Below are positions 43,864 to 52,525 of a stretch of DNA of 64,000 bases, piece by piece (position 1 is the first letter of the stretch; each line of letters begins with the position of its first letter). The notes under the pieces were generated by a model. That model was not told where the DNA came from. It was given only the letters and a program-made list of their open reading frames with translations, and searched no databases. Source of the DNA: Kamptonema formosum PCC 6407 (GTDB lineage Bacteria > Cyanobacteriota > Cyanobacteriia > Cyanobacteriales > Microcoleaceae); NCBI RefSeq assembly GCF_000332155.1, contig NZ_KB235904.1:1926248-1990247 (forward strand), read 5' to 3'. Made by a program: the position numbers and the translations under genes.

Positions 43864-44832
43864 ATGAGTTTAATTACTATGCAATTAGGACTGCCCGATA
43901 TTTCTCAAAGCTTTGAAAAGACAAAAGGATTTTTGACAGAACAAGTTGGCAAAGCTGTTAATTCTACTTCCGAAGTAACAGCACAGGCTAAATTTTCTCT
44001 CTCCGCAAATGCTGACAAGGCAAAAGAAGCTCTCAGTCAAACTACTAATTCTGCCGTTGAGGTTGTAAATCAAGTTAAGAACAAGGCTTTAGTTACAGTA
44101 ACGGAGACAACTGAAAAAGCCAGGAATTCTCTATCTGAAGTTACAAATCAAGCCGTTACTCGCGTTAGTGAAACTACAAACAAAGCTGTTGATGCTGTTA
44201 CTCACTCTGCCGCAACTGCTAAAGAAACTCTCACTCAAGCTACTAATTCCGCCGTCACTACTCTGAATCAAACAACTAGCCAAGCTGTAGATAGTGTAAA
44301 TCAAGCAAAAGAAAAGGCTAAGGCTTCATTACAAGATAGCATTCATCAGGCTGAAAATATTAGCAGTGCTGCTTCAGATACTCTTCAAAATGCTATTAAT
44401 GCTAGCGTCAAAAATTGGGTTGATTCTCATCCTTTAATTTTTTGGTTGGTGAGTCATCCGCTGATAGCGTTAGCATTGCTGCTGCTATCTATATTTATTA
44501 TATTGGGTTTGTTTCAAGCTTTAGGTAGCTTTTTTGCAAGAGGATGGTTATCTATTTTGCAACTCCCTGGAAAATTTATACAAGGGGTTTTTACTGTCGG
44601 CTCTAAGTCTGTGAGTAATCTTGGTGGAGTCGCTGTTAACTCATTGGTTTCAAGGAATCTGGGAGAAAATAATAATTTATCTTTACAATTGAACGGAGTT
44701 CAATCAAATAGTTCGGAGTCTCAGGAACGACTTGCTAATATTTTGACAAGGTTAGAGGCGATTAGACAAGAGCAGAATCAGCTTTTACAGGAAGCCGAGG
44801 CTATTTTGAGCAAGCAATTTAATCCAGAGTGA
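43864..44832 (+). CDS. Apolipoprotein-like helical membrane protein of unknown function
   Basis: 322 residues from the ATG at 43864. Residues ~10-180 are repeats of an 11/22-residue amphipathic pattern (KEALSQTTNSAVEVVNQVKN, KETLTQATNSAVTTLNQTTS), rich in Ala, Thr and Lys, like LEA or apolipoprotein helices. A hydrophobic segment follows (LIALALLLLSIFIILGLFQA, ~residues 200-222), and the C-terminus is a short coiled coil (RLEAIRQEQNQLLQEAEAIL). Possibly a membrane-surface or stress-protective protein; function not known. Confidence 0.65.
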   Translation: MSLITMQLGLPDISQSFEKTKGFLTEQVGKAVNSTSEVTAQAKFSLSANADKAKEALSQTTNSAVEVVNQVKNKALVTVTETTEKARNSLSEVTNQAVTRVSETTNKAVDAVTHSAATAKETLTQATNSAVTTLNQTTSQAVDSVNQAKEKAKASLQDSIHQAENISSAASDTLQNAINASVKNWVDSHPLIFWLVSHPLIALALLLLSIFIILGLFQALGSFFARGWLSILQLPGKFIQGVFTVGSKSVSNLGGVAVNSLVSRNLGENNNLSLQLNGVQSNSSESQERLANILTRLEAIRQEQNQLLQEAEAILSKQFNPE

Positions 44833-44992
44833 GAAGGTGTGGATCGCAACCTTTGTTCTATTTTTTGCTAAGATGATTCTAAACCTTCTTTTTCCATGTT
44901 CGCGCGATCGCACCTCGTGGTAAATTTAAAATATCCAAACTTTTCTTTAAAAGCCGATAGATCGCTGTTTGCAGCCGATCGCCGAATAAGCC

Positions 44993-45175
44993 ATGCCCGA
45001 TTACTTCTCAGACGATTTAAAATGGACGCTTGAAGCCAAAGCCAAGCTGAAAAATATTCCCTATTTTGTTCGGGGACAAGCACGAATGCGGATAGAGCAT
45101 TTGGCCCGCGAAGCTGAAAAGGAAGTTGTAACGGTTGAGCTGGTTGAGCAAGCTCGCCTCGAATTTGGCCAGTAA
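44993..45175 (+). CDS. PCP_red domain protein
   Basis: 60 residues: [40 protein letters not shown], then [16 protein letters not shown]. This matches the small PCP_red domain found at the C-terminus of the light-independent protochlorophyllide reductase B subunit; cyanobacteria also encode it as a free protein of unknown role. An inverted repeat at 45183-45230 follows. Confidence 0.82.
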   Translation: MPDYFSDDLKWTLEAKAKLKNIPYFVRGQARMRIEHLAREAEKEVVTVELVEQARLEFGQ

Positions 45176-45182
45176 ATGTTTG

Positions 45183-45230
45183 TAACGCCGCCCTCTGGAC
45201 GGTTTTTTACCGCAAATAAGGGCGGCGTTA
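45183..45230. repeat. Inverted repeat, possible terminator
   Basis: TAACGCCGCCCT (45183-45194) and AGGGCGGCGTTA (45219-45230) are perfect complements around a 24-nt loop. AGGGCGGCGTTAC... is also present at ~8477-8488 without its partner, so this may be a repeat family as well as a terminator. Confidence 0.7.
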
Positions 45231-45334
45231 CGTCAAACATGGGTAATTCCTGAATGCAAACTAACAAAAATGCCCCGCAAAGCCTTAAACTGATGTTGCA
45301 TTTTGTAGTGTTCTGAGGTCTACTGAGGTCGTCC

Positions 45335-46060
45335 GTGCGGAAAATAGTTATTGCTGGCAATTGGAAAATGTACAAAACCCAGAGTGAAGCTCTGGAGTTT
45401 CTCAAAGGGTTCACGTCTTGCTTGACTGAAACCCCAGAAGAGCGGGAAGTCATTCTATGCGTTCCCTTCACCGCTTTAACCCTGCTCTCGAAAAATATGC
45501 ACGGGGGCCGTGTGATGCTAGGTGCTCAGAATGTTCACTGGGAAGAGTCGGGTGCATATACGGGGGAAATTTCGGCCCCGATGCTGACAGAAATTGGGGT
45601 AAGATATGCGATCGTGGGTCACAGCGAACGCCGTCAATATTTTGGCGAAACTGACGAAACTGTAAATATGCGGTTGAGGGCGGCTCAACAGCATGGTTTA
45701 ATTCCAATTTTGTGTGTGGGCGAAAGTCTGCGACAACGGGAAGAGGGTGAAGCAGAAACTCACATTGCTTTTCAGTTAGCAACGGATTTGATTGGTGTGG
45801 ATCAGCAGAAGTTGGCGATCGCTTATGAACCGATTTGGGCGATCGGCACCGGTCGCACTTGCGAATCCACCGACGCTAATCGGATTATTGGCTTAATTCG
45901 CAGCAAACTAAATAATCCTGATGTGCCAATTCTTTACGGCGGTTCTGTCAAACCCGATAATATCGATGACATTATGGCTCAGCCAGAAATTGATGGGGTA
46001 TTAGTCGGTGGAGCGAGTTTGGAACCTGCCAGTTTTGCTCGAATTGTCAATTACAAATAA
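45335..46060 (+). CDS. tpiA: Triosephosphate isomerase
   Basis: 241 residues from a GTG start at 45335. [15 protein letters not shown] holds the substrate Asn/Lys pair; [12 protein letters not shown] holds the electrophile His; [13 protein letters not shown] holds the catalytic Glu; and YGGSVKPDN is the phosphate-binding loop. It interconverts dihydroxyacetone phosphate and glyceraldehyde 3-phosphate in glycolysis and the Calvin cycle. Complete. Confidence 0.97.
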   Translation: MRKIVIAGNWKMYKTQSEALEFLKGFTSCLTETPEEREVILCVPFTALTLLSKNMHGGRVMLGAQNVHWEESGAYTGEISAPMLTEIGVRYAIVGHSERRQYFGETDETVNMRLRAAQQHGLIPILCVGESLRQREEGEAETHIAFQLATDLIGVDQQKLAIAYEPIWAIGTGRTCESTDANRIIGLIRSKLNNPDVPILYGGSVKPDNIDDIMAQPEIDGVLVGGASLEPASFARIVNYK

Positions 46061-46064
46061 TTGG

Positions 46065-46260
46065 TAATTGGTAATTGGTAATGGCTAATGGCTAATGGCT
46101 AATTGCTAATTGCTAATGGCTAATGGCTAATTGCTAATTGCTAATTGCTAATTGCTAATTACCCATCTTCCTCATCTCCCCTATCTCCCCCGCTCCCCCG
46201 CTCCCCCGCTCCCCATCTCCCCCGCTCCCCATCTCCCCCGCCCCTCTGCTTTTTGGGTAG
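46065..46260. repeat. TAATTGG/TAATGGC and CCCCGCTCC short tandem repeats
   Basis: TAATTGGTAATTGG and GCTAATTGCTAATGGC units (~46065-46162) followed by CCCCCGCTCCCCATCT-type units (~46170-46245). No gene is seen in 46061-46445. Confidence 0.75.
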
Positions 46261-46445
46261 AATGACACAGCCTTGGGAGGGGGAGAGGGTTTCAAAATCG
46301 TCAAGCCTTGCTAGGAAAGACACAATCTATAAAAAAGCAAAACTTTTCAGTCACCAATCGCTAAATCGGCGATCGCGCTATAGACTGATGATTAAGGACT
46401 AGATAAAGTCTGGCAACTGGGAACAAGATAATTTCTTAACCTCCT

Positions 46446-47231
46446 ATGGCTGAGCCTTTGATCGAACTGAAGGGAATTAGTAAGTCCTTTGGCAAGAATG
46501 TGGTTTTAGATGAAGTGGATCTAACAATTTATCGAGGAGAAGCTTTGGCTGCGATCGGCCCTTCGGGTACCGGAAAGTCAACAATCCTACGCATTATTGC
46601 AGGTTTGCTAGCACCGGATGCCGGTGAAGTTTACGTTCAGGGACAACGGCGGAAGGGATGGGTAGATGATGTCGCCGATCCGATTGGTATTGGGATGGTG
46701 TTTCAGCAGGCGGCTTTATTTGATTCGCTGAGTGTAGAGGAAAATGTTGGTTTTCTGCTTTACCAACACTCGAAACTACCGCGCCACAGGATTCGAGCAT
46801 TGGTGGATGAAAAGCTGGAGATGGTTGGTTTGCCGGGAATTGGCGATCGCTACCCGGCTCAGCTATCGGGCGGGATGCGAAAACGGGTGAGTTTTGCCCG
46901 TGCGATTATGGCTAATCCTGATAATTCTAGAGACACGCCAGAAGTTTTGCTGTACGATGAGCCGACGGCGGGTTTAGACCCGATCGCTTCGACGATGATT
47001 GAGGATTTAATCCGCGACCTACAGGCGGCTCAGGGAGGGTGCAGCACTTATGTGATGGTAACTCACCAAGATAGCACTATCCGTCGCACTGCTGACCGCA
47101 TTGTGTTTCTCTATCAAGGTAAGGTGCAATGGGAGGGAACTGTGAGCGATATTAATAAGACTGATAACTTGCTGATGCGGCAATTTTTTAGTGGGAGTGT
47201 GGCGGGCCCAATTCAAGCTGTTAACGGTTAA
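46446..47231 (+). CDS. MlaF/TGD3-like ABC transporter ATP-binding protein
   Basis: 261 residues. Walker A GPSGTGKSTIL, signature LSGGMRKRVSFARAI, Walker B VLLYDEPTAGLDPIAS. The GMRKR-type signature and the downstream MCE-domain gene identify the lipid-trafficking (Mla/TGD) class. With the MCE partner and a permease encoded elsewhere it would move lipids between the envelope membranes. The C-terminus (AVNG, stop) falls inside the TTAACTG heptamer repeat. Confidence 0.88.
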   Translation: MAEPLIELKGISKSFGKNVVLDEVDLTIYRGEALAAIGPSGTGKSTILRIIAGLLAPDAGEVYVQGQRRKGWVDDVADPIGIGMVFQQAALFDSLSVEENVGFLLYQHSKLPRHRIRALVDEKLEMVGLPGIGDRYPAQLSGGMRKRVSFARAIMANPDNSRDTPEVLLYDEPTAGLDPIASTMIEDLIRDLQAAQGGCSTYVMVTHQDSTIRRTADRIVFLYQGKVQWEGTVSDINKTDNLLMRQFFSGSVAGPIQAVNG

Positions 47232-47280
47232 TGGTTGACTATTAACTGTTAACCGTTAACTGTTAACAAGGGTGGTTAAA

Positions 47281-48600
47281 ATGCGATCGCGAACGGTTAG
47301 AGAAGGCTCGGTTGGTTTTTTGATTCTGTTGGGACTGGGTTTGTTTGGGGGTCTAGTCCTCTGGCTGCGAGGATTACAGTTGGGAAACCGCAGCTATAAC
47401 GTATTGGTTGAATTCCCTAATGTTCAGGGAATGCAGGTAGGGACACCAGTACGGTACAGAGGAGTCAGCGTGGGTAAAATTAGTGCGCTGAAACCGGGCC
47501 CAAATGGGGTCGAGGTGGTGCTAGAAATTGCTCCGGCGGATTTAGTGATTTCGCGGGATGTGCTAATTGAGGCGAATAAGTCTGGCTTGATTGGGGAAGC
47601 TGCGGTTGATATTACACCTTTGTCGCTTTTGCCAGATGCTGCGATCGCGGCTAATCCTCTGAGTAAGAACTGCCCAAATACGATTATCTGCAATAATTCG
47701 CGCCTCAAAGGTAATGCAGGCGCGAGTTTGGAAGAACTGATTCGCTCAGCATTGAACTTTACTAATCTCTACAATGACCCGGAGTTATTTGCTAATATTA
47801 AATCGATTTCAAAAAATACGGCGGTGGCTGCTCAAGATGCAGTTCAACTAACTCGTAATTTGTCTAGTTTAACTCAGTCGGCTAAAGTTGAATTGGGCAC
47901 TTTGAGTCAATTGATTAAAACAGAAATCGGCGGTTTAAATCAGTTAGCACAGGAAGAATTTGGTAATTTAAATCAGTCTGTAGAGGGGAATTTAGGAGGG
48001 ATTGCTACTGAAATCGGGAAGGTTTCAGCAACGGGGGATGCTTCGATTAGGGCGGTGACAGGAGCTGCTATCGAGTCAGCAAATTCTGTTAAGCAAGCAG
48101 CAAATCAGATTAATATAACCGCTAGTCAGGCTAATGCTCTGCTGACAACTAATCGTGCTATGCTTGTAACCACCTTGAATAATATTAATCAAACGAGCCA
48201 GGAACTGCGGGTAGCTGTGAGCAGTTTAAGTCCTATTGTTAACAGAATTGAGCAAGGGCAATTAATCAATAACTTGGAAGTTTTATCTGCAAATGCAGCT
48301 CAAGCTTCGGTGAATTTGCGGGATTTATCAACAACTGTGAATAATCCTACAAATTTGCTGGTATTACAACAAACTCTAGATTCAGCTCGTGTTACTTTTC
48401 AAAATATGCAAAAGATTACATCAGTTTTGGTTCCTTTTTCGCAGACGGTAACGACTAGCCCCGCAGTTGTAAATTCCCCTGTACTTTCAGAGTTTCCGCA
48501 GTTTAGTAAGAAGCCGAAATCCATGATTATTCCTTCTCAAACGGCAAAGGTAAGAGAATCTCCTGCTTCTGAAATTAAGTCTAATTTGGTCTCTCCTTAA
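47281..48600 (+). CDS. MlaD/MCE domain lipid-transport protein (TGD2-like)
   Basis: About 439 residues. One N-terminal membrane helix (VGFLILLGLGLFGGLVLWLR) is followed by an MCE domain starting YNVLVEFPNVQGMQVGTPVR (~residues 38-57). A long helical region (~residues 150-400) with repeated Asn/Gln/Thr heptads ends in a Ser/Pro tail. MCE proteins form the periplasmic lipid conduit of Mla/TGD transporters. ATG at 47281 is chosen with AGGG eight bases upstream; a GTG at 47272 is an alternative. Gap to the ATPase gene is 49 bp, filled by heptamer repeats. Confidence 0.88.
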   Translation: MRSRTVREGSVGFLILLGLGLFGGLVLWLRGLQLGNRSYNVLVEFPNVQGMQVGTPVRYRGVSVGKISALKPGPNGVEVVLEIAPADLVISRDVLIEANKSGLIGEAAVDITPLSLLPDAAIAANPLSKNCPNTIICNNSRLKGNAGASLEELIRSALNFTNLYNDPELFANIKSISKNTAVAAQDAVQLTRNLSSLTQSAKVELGTLSQLIKTEIGGLNQLAQEEFGNLNQSVEGNLGGIATEIGKVSATGDASIRAVTGAAIESANSVKQAANQINITASQANALLTTNRAMLVTTLNNINQTSQELRVAVSSLSPIVNRIEQGQLINNLEVLSANAAQASVNLRDLSTTVNNPTNLLVLQQTLDSARVTFQNMQKITSVLVPFSQTVTTSPAVVNSPVLSEFPQFSKKPKSMIIPSQTAKVRESPASEIKSNLVSP

Positions 48601-48641
48601 GGGGGGAATCTAGGTAATATAGATGTTCTTGCTTCTAAATT

Positions 48642-49619
48642 ATGTCGCGGACGATCGCTTACAGTCCTGCTTATACTCTGGTTCCTACTTACGAGTGTTT
48701 TAATCGGTGTACCTACTGTAATTTTCGCACCAATCCTGAGCAAAGTCCTTGGCTGACATTGGCGGCGGCGCAAAAGCAATTGCAAGGCCTTCAGGGGAAA
48801 GGAGTGATTGAAATTCTGATTCTCAGCGGTGAGGTACATCCGCTTTCGTCAAGGCGAAAAGCTTGGTTTGAGCGTATTTATGATTTGTGCGAACTTGCAT
48901 TAAGTTTAGGATTTTTACCCCATACAAATGCTGGGCCATTGAGTTTTGAGGAGATGGCAAAATTAAAAGAGGTGAATGTGTCGATGGGGTTAATGTTAGA
49001 ACAGTTAACACCGAATTTGTTACAATCTGTCCACTGCCATGCTCCTAGTAAAGTGCCTTCTCTACGGTTGCAACAGTTGCGATGGGCGGGGGAGTTAAGG
49101 ATTCCATTTACTACTGGTTTGCTGCTAGGAATTGGGGAGAGTGAGGGGGATTGGCGGGAAACGCTGGCGGAGATCGCGCAGATTCAGAGTGATTATGGTA
49201 ATATTCAAGAGGTTATCCTTCAACCTCATAGTGCTGGGAGCCAGCAAGGTTGGAAGGGTGCAAGTTTTAATCCTGAAAAGATGCCGGAAGTGGTGGCGAT
49301 CGCGAAGTCGATTTTACCCTCAGAAATTACTCTGCAAATCCCGCCTAATTTAATTACAGAACCGCAGATATTACTGGCTTGTTTGGCAGCCGGTGCTAGG
49401 GATTTGGGGGGGATTGGGCCTCGCGATGAGGTTAATCCTGATTACGATCATCTGCAAGATCGGGCTTTAGAGGCGTTATTAGCAGTAGGGGGATGGCAAT
49501 TGATACAACGCTTGCCAGTTTATCCTCAATATGATAGTTGGCTGTCATCGAGATTGCAAGTTGCCGTTCAGCAGTGGCGATCGACCAATGGGGATGGGGG
49601 AAGCAAAAATTATGGTTAG
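48642..49619 (+). CDS. cofG: FO synthase subunit CofG (radical SAM)
   Basis: 325 residues. YECFNRCTYCNFRTNP (~residues 24-39) holds the CX3CX2C radical SAM cluster. ILILSGEVHPLS, TGLLLGIGES and the DLGGIGPRDEVNPDY tail match CofG, which with CofH makes the deazaflavin FO. Cyanobacteria use FO as antenna in certain photolyases. The cofH gene is not adjacent. A tRNA-Cys gene follows after ~50 bp. Confidence 0.92.
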   Translation: MSRTIAYSPAYTLVPTYECFNRCTYCNFRTNPEQSPWLTLAAAQKQLQGLQGKGVIEILILSGEVHPLSSRRKAWFERIYDLCELALSLGFLPHTNAGPLSFEEMAKLKEVNVSMGLMLEQLTPNLLQSVHCHAPSKVPSLRLQQLRWAGELRIPFTTGLLLGIGESEGDWRETLAEIAQIQSDYGNIQEVILQPHSAGSQQGWKGASFNPEKMPEVVAIAKSILPSEITLQIPPNLITEPQILLACLAAGARDLGGIGPRDEVNPDYDHLQDRALEALLAVGGWQLIQRLPVYPQYDSWLSSRLQVAVQQWRSTNGDGGSKNYG

Positions 49620-49670
49620 AAAAGTGGAAATTAGCGATCGCGTTGTGATATAGTTGATCTTGCGATCGAC

Positions 49671-49741
<71 letters not shown>

Positions 49742-49746
49742 TTATA

Positions 49747-49775
49747 TGTTTACAGTAACAAATTATTTGTCACTG
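49747..49775. mobile_element. Transposon-end-like sequence resembling type V-K CAST ends
   Basis: TGTTTACAGTAACAAATTAT followed by TTGTCACTG. From memory, V-K CAST ends begin TGTACAGTGACAAATTA and contain TGTC, so most positions agree. It lies six bases past tRNA-Cys and about 60 bp from GT-containing PAM-like sites in the tRNA (AGTG/GGTA at 49684-49690), matching the insertion spacing of that class. Only one end is seen, so support is moderate. Confidence 0.5.
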
Positions 49776-49859
49776 ATAGAGGATGTTTATTGTGCCGATT
49801 TGGTTAGATGTGATTTCTGGGCGGTTGCGTGAGAAGGTGAAGGGGTAGAGTGCGATCGC

Positions 49860-50318
49860 TTACTCGTTTGCGTGTCGCAATTCGTAAGGCTCTATTTCCC
49901 ATCCTCGCTGATTTGCCAAATAAGCTAAGCGTTCTCTAAGCTTTCTAAAAGGTGTTTGATTTCTATACTCTGGACTTGGCTCAATTTGTGCATGAGCCTG
50001 ATTATTTTCAAAGGGTCGAGGTAAAACATCAATTTTGTAAATAAATTCTAGTTCGCCTTTAGAATTGTTCTGGATAACGCTATTTATTAGCCTCACATCT
50101 TTAGTGATTAAACTAACTACCGCGTCTTTTTCATCTTTTTGAGAATAGCAGGGGTTATTGTCGCATAAACCAGCCCTATCAACAGAGGGACACATCGCTT
50201 TATCAGCAAATGCTTGTGATGAGATGGTAGCCGTATTTTCTTCAATCTGATACAAGTTTCTATCAAAAAATATACATCTATATAAGACCTCTTCATCCCC
50301 TACAAAATCTTGTGTCAT
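49860..50318 (-). CDS. Hypothetical protein, third gene of the TIGR04255 cassette
   Basis: 152 residues; no family recognised. Cys residues at C15, ~C43, ~C52 and ~C57 (MCPSVDRAGLCDNNPCYSQK) are clustered, and the C-terminus is basic (FRKLRERLAYLANQRGWEIE). It starts 12 bp after the stop of the middle gene, so it is probably co-translated. The three genes look more A+T-rich than the flanking core genes. Confidence 0.6.
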   Translation of the reverse strand: MTQDFVGDEEVLYRCIFFDRNLYQIEENTATISSQAFADKAMCPSVDRAGLCDNNPCYSQKDEKDAVVSLITKDVRLINSVIQNNSKGELEFIYKIDVLPRPFENNQAHAQIEPSPEYRNQTPFRKLRERLAYLANQRGWEIEPYELRHANE

Positions 50319-50330
50319 ATCCCAATTGGT

Positions 50331-51149
50331 TTATCTTGAACTAGCTATCCACTGCCATAAATCTGTTAAATCCTCATCCAAACTGATTGAACCATCTTCC
50401 ATCTCATTATCCATATCTGCACCCCAAACCTTTATATAGTCTATGACTTCCTCATAAACGTAGATTGTGATTTTTTTTTCTTGATTCCACCATTCCAAGA
50501 CAATTTCATTCTCAAAACTAATGTTGAGCAGAGGATCGCACCACCACCAATTATTTTTTAATGCTACCGAATGTAATCGCTCGATAAGCCTTTCAGCCGT
50601 CTCAATCGTTTTAAGATAATTAGAACAAAGGCTTTCATAATCTTTTTCTAAGTTACCTACTAAAGAGGCTATGCGGGGAAATGAAGAATATTTATTAGAG
50701 TCCTTAGAAGACGGCTGACTACTTGAATTTATTGTCTCATGCCAGTGAATTCTTAAATCTACTGACGGCAAAAGTACATAATGTTGAGAGTCATTATTTC
50801 TGATATTCTCTAATTGAGAGACAGCTTGCTTTAAAGCATTTTCTGGTAAAAAGCTCAAGATAGATAGGCATTTCAAGAAGTTAATTATCCTCTGAGATGG
50901 TTGAGAATTGACTTCTACTTTAACTAATAAATCCAGTGCCAGATTATTTCCTCTTCTCAAAATAGGGGAAGTAGCCGAGATAATATCTTTGTAAGACTCT
51001 CTAATAATATAAGTTTGGCTGATTCTAGGTGCTGAAAGAACTGGTGATATCTCACTCAATTGATTGAGGTTCCATTGCGACGTGGAGTTCGTCTGTAATG
51101 CTCCACCGGAACAACTTTCCTCCCGTGCGGTTGAAGTTATCAAAGACAT
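50331..51149 (-). CDS. Hypothetical protein, second gene of the TIGR04255 cassette
   Basis: Up to 272 residues, mostly helical with an acidic C-terminus (DNEMEDGSISLDEDLTDLW). The ATG at 51149 would overlap the upstream gene by 98 bp. A TTG at ~51060, where TTGAGTGA overlaps the upstream stop, is a likely real start and gives ~243 residues beginning SEISPVLSAPRIS. No family recognised. It sits between the TIGR04255 protein and the Cys-containing protein, in one operon. Confidence 0.6.
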   Translation of the reverse strand: MSLITSTAREESCSGGALQTNSTSQWNLNQLSEISPVLSAPRISQTYIIRESYKDIISATSPILRRGNNLALDLLVKVEVNSQPSQRIINFLKCLSILSFLPENALKQAVSQLENIRNNDSQHYVLLPSVDLRIHWHETINSSSQPSSKDSNKYSSFPRIASLVGNLEKDYESLCSNYLKTIETAERLIERLHSVALKNNWWWCDPLLNISFENEIVLEWWNQEKKITIYVYEEVIDYIKVWGADMDNEMEDGSISLDEDLTDLWQWIASSR

Positions 51150-51852
51150 TCCAAATTTCTCCCTTATTTATTTTTGGTTCTACAAAAAAATCAGCATCAA
51201 ACAAATAACCAGGTTCCTGAATATTACCTTGGGAGGGGCCTTGTGATATGACTAAACCATGATTAAAATTAACTTTACCTACTTCTAGTTCAATTTCCAA
51301 ATTCTTAACTAAAGTCCGAATCGAACCAGATAATTCACTACTGTGTAATTCAGAAGCAATTTGCGGACTAATTAATGCTGACCAAGGTTTATCCTCCTCC
51401 ATTTTTAATTTTGAGCGAAGTATCAAATCTTTATACCTTAACCCTAATCTTACGTAAAAAGAGGGATTATATATCTCTTCAAAAACATTAATGATTTTGA
51501 TGAATTTTTCTTTAAAGTCTTCATATCGCTTGTATTCAACCGTGCTTAAAGTTAGATTATCTCGGTTTAAAGAAAGCTGCCATTTTGAATTTTCAGAAAT
51601 AAAATTATAAGTAGTATATTGTGAAACTTGCGAAACAAGCGAACCTATCTGTGGAACTAAACTAGCTATTTCAGGAGGAATATCCATAGATTGAGACTGC
51701 TTATAAATTGGGTAATCAAAACGAATTCTTTCCTGAAATTCAAAAGGCTCTTGATTATTAATTTTGAGGATTGTAGGAAAGCGTAGTTGTCCCACAACCT
51801 CTATTAAAGGAGTGTGTTTATAAATAACTCGTTGGTAGTCAGGTAGTTTCAT
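51052..51852 (-). CDS. TIGR04255 family protein
   Basis: 266 residues. The start YKHTPLIEVVGQLRFPTIL (xPLxEVVxQLRFP) is the hallmark of TIGR04255; KWQLSLNRDNLTLST and NPSFYVRLGLRYKDL continue the family pattern. The family is widespread and uncharacterised, often in small variable operons. It is the first gene of a three-gene cassette between tRNA-Cys and the tniQ/tnsC relics. Cargo of the dead transposon is the simplest reading (inference). Confidence 0.75.
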   Translation of the reverse strand: MKLPDYQRVIYKHTPLIEVVGQLRFPTILKINNQEPFEFQERIRFDYPIYKQSQSMDIPPEIASLVPQIGSLVSQVSQYTTYNFISENSKWQLSLNRDNLTLSTVEYKRYEDFKEKFIKIINVFEEIYNPSFYVRLGLRYKDLILRSKLKMEEDKPWSALISPQIASELHSSELSGSIRTLVKNLEIELEVGKVNFNHGLVISQGPSQGNIQEPGYLFDADFFVEPKINKGEIWNVFDNFNRTGGKLFRWSITDELHVAMEPQSIE

Positions 51853-51977
51853 GTCAAGGCTTAGCTACTCCATAAATCTATAATACCTTACTTATGTTCG
51901 CGATCGCCTCACCCTTAAAACCATAATGTTTTTGAGAATAGGCGATTTGTAGAACAACTGTACAATGACTTCCACCC
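51853..51977. other. Spacer between the cassette and the tniQ relic
   Basis: 125 bp, probably the cassette promoter plus degraded 3' end of tniQ: after the in-frame stop of the relic the frame continues GWKSLYSC, which may be leftover TniQ sequence. No other feature. Confidence 0.4.
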
Positions 51978-52263
51978 TCATGTCCACAAGACCAGAATCT
52001 TAAACCTAGCCGCACAGTTGGGACACTCCGATAGCAACCTTAACCCATGCCGATCGCACCCCTGCATCCCTTTACACTGCCACTCAATCTTATGACAAGG
52101 GGACTCCGCATAACACGCCCCACACAACCGAATCGGTTCCAACTTCATCCCCTCCCAAGGAGGCGGTAACATTCGCCCGTTGCAACCGCCCCAAAAAATG
52201 ACTTAAACTCTCACGCTCCAACGGTTCCACCCAAAACACCCAAGGCTGGATCTCGGCTTCCAT
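51978..52263 (-). pseudogene. tniQ relic (type V-K CAST-like)
   Basis: From the ATG at 52263: MEAEIQPWVFWVEPLERESL, then SHFLGRLQRAN. A deletion with frame change then joins to MLPPPWEGMKLEPIRLCGAC and YAESPCHKIEWQ, with CDRHGLRLLSECPNC after it, and a stop in place of the VDG that follows LW in relatives. SLSHFLGRFRRAN and IRLCGACYAESPCHKIEWQ are blocks I know from TniQ of V-K CRISPR-associated transposons. About 45 residues in the middle and the C-terminus are lost. Confidence 0.82.
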
Positions 52264-52266
52264 CAC

Positions 52267-52425
52267 TATGTACTCCCCAGTCTCCTCCCTCAAAGCCTTC
52301 AGCATCACCTTACTAGAAAGATTAGAAGTCACAGGTAACTGCAAAACCTTCTTTTCCCAAACCTCCACTGTCCGCTTAAACTCTTCCTCCGACAACTTGC
52401 CAAACCGATGTCAAAAACTGTTAAA
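52267..52425 (-). pseudogene. tnsC relic (C-terminal fragment)
   Basis: Immediately upstream of tniQ and fused to it by a deletion. The frame reads HRFGKLSEEEFKRTVEVW, EKKVLQLPVTSNLSSKVML, then ALREETGEYI, matching the C-terminal region of the AAA+ regulator TnsC of V-K/Tn5053-like transposons. It lacks the ~25 last residues that should follow GYI and everything before HRFGK. The gene order tnsC-tniQ is as in CAST elements. Confidence 0.75.
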
Positions 52426-52467
52426 TCTCAAACCGCTAATCAGCGTGATTTTGAATTGCATCAAAAC

Positions 52468-52500
52468 AGTTAACAGTTAACAGTTAACAGTTAACAAATT
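52468..52500. repeat. TTAACAG heptamer repeat
   Basis: Four or more tandem TTAACAG units followed by an AT-rich run, just downstream of the sasA stop. Same heptamer as at 7002 and 30540. Confidence 0.8.
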
Positions 52501-52525
52501 AAATTTTTAACTTTTGATTTTTAAT

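Noticed and set aside
49784-49849. 21-codon plus ORF (MFIVPIWLDVISGRL)
   Set aside because: Too short and unsupported; lies in degraded transposon DNA.
51955-51970. TGTACAATGAC near the tniQ relic as a second CAST end
   Set aside because: Only the first few bases match and the following sequence does not resemble an end; it falls in the degraded 3' part of tniQ.
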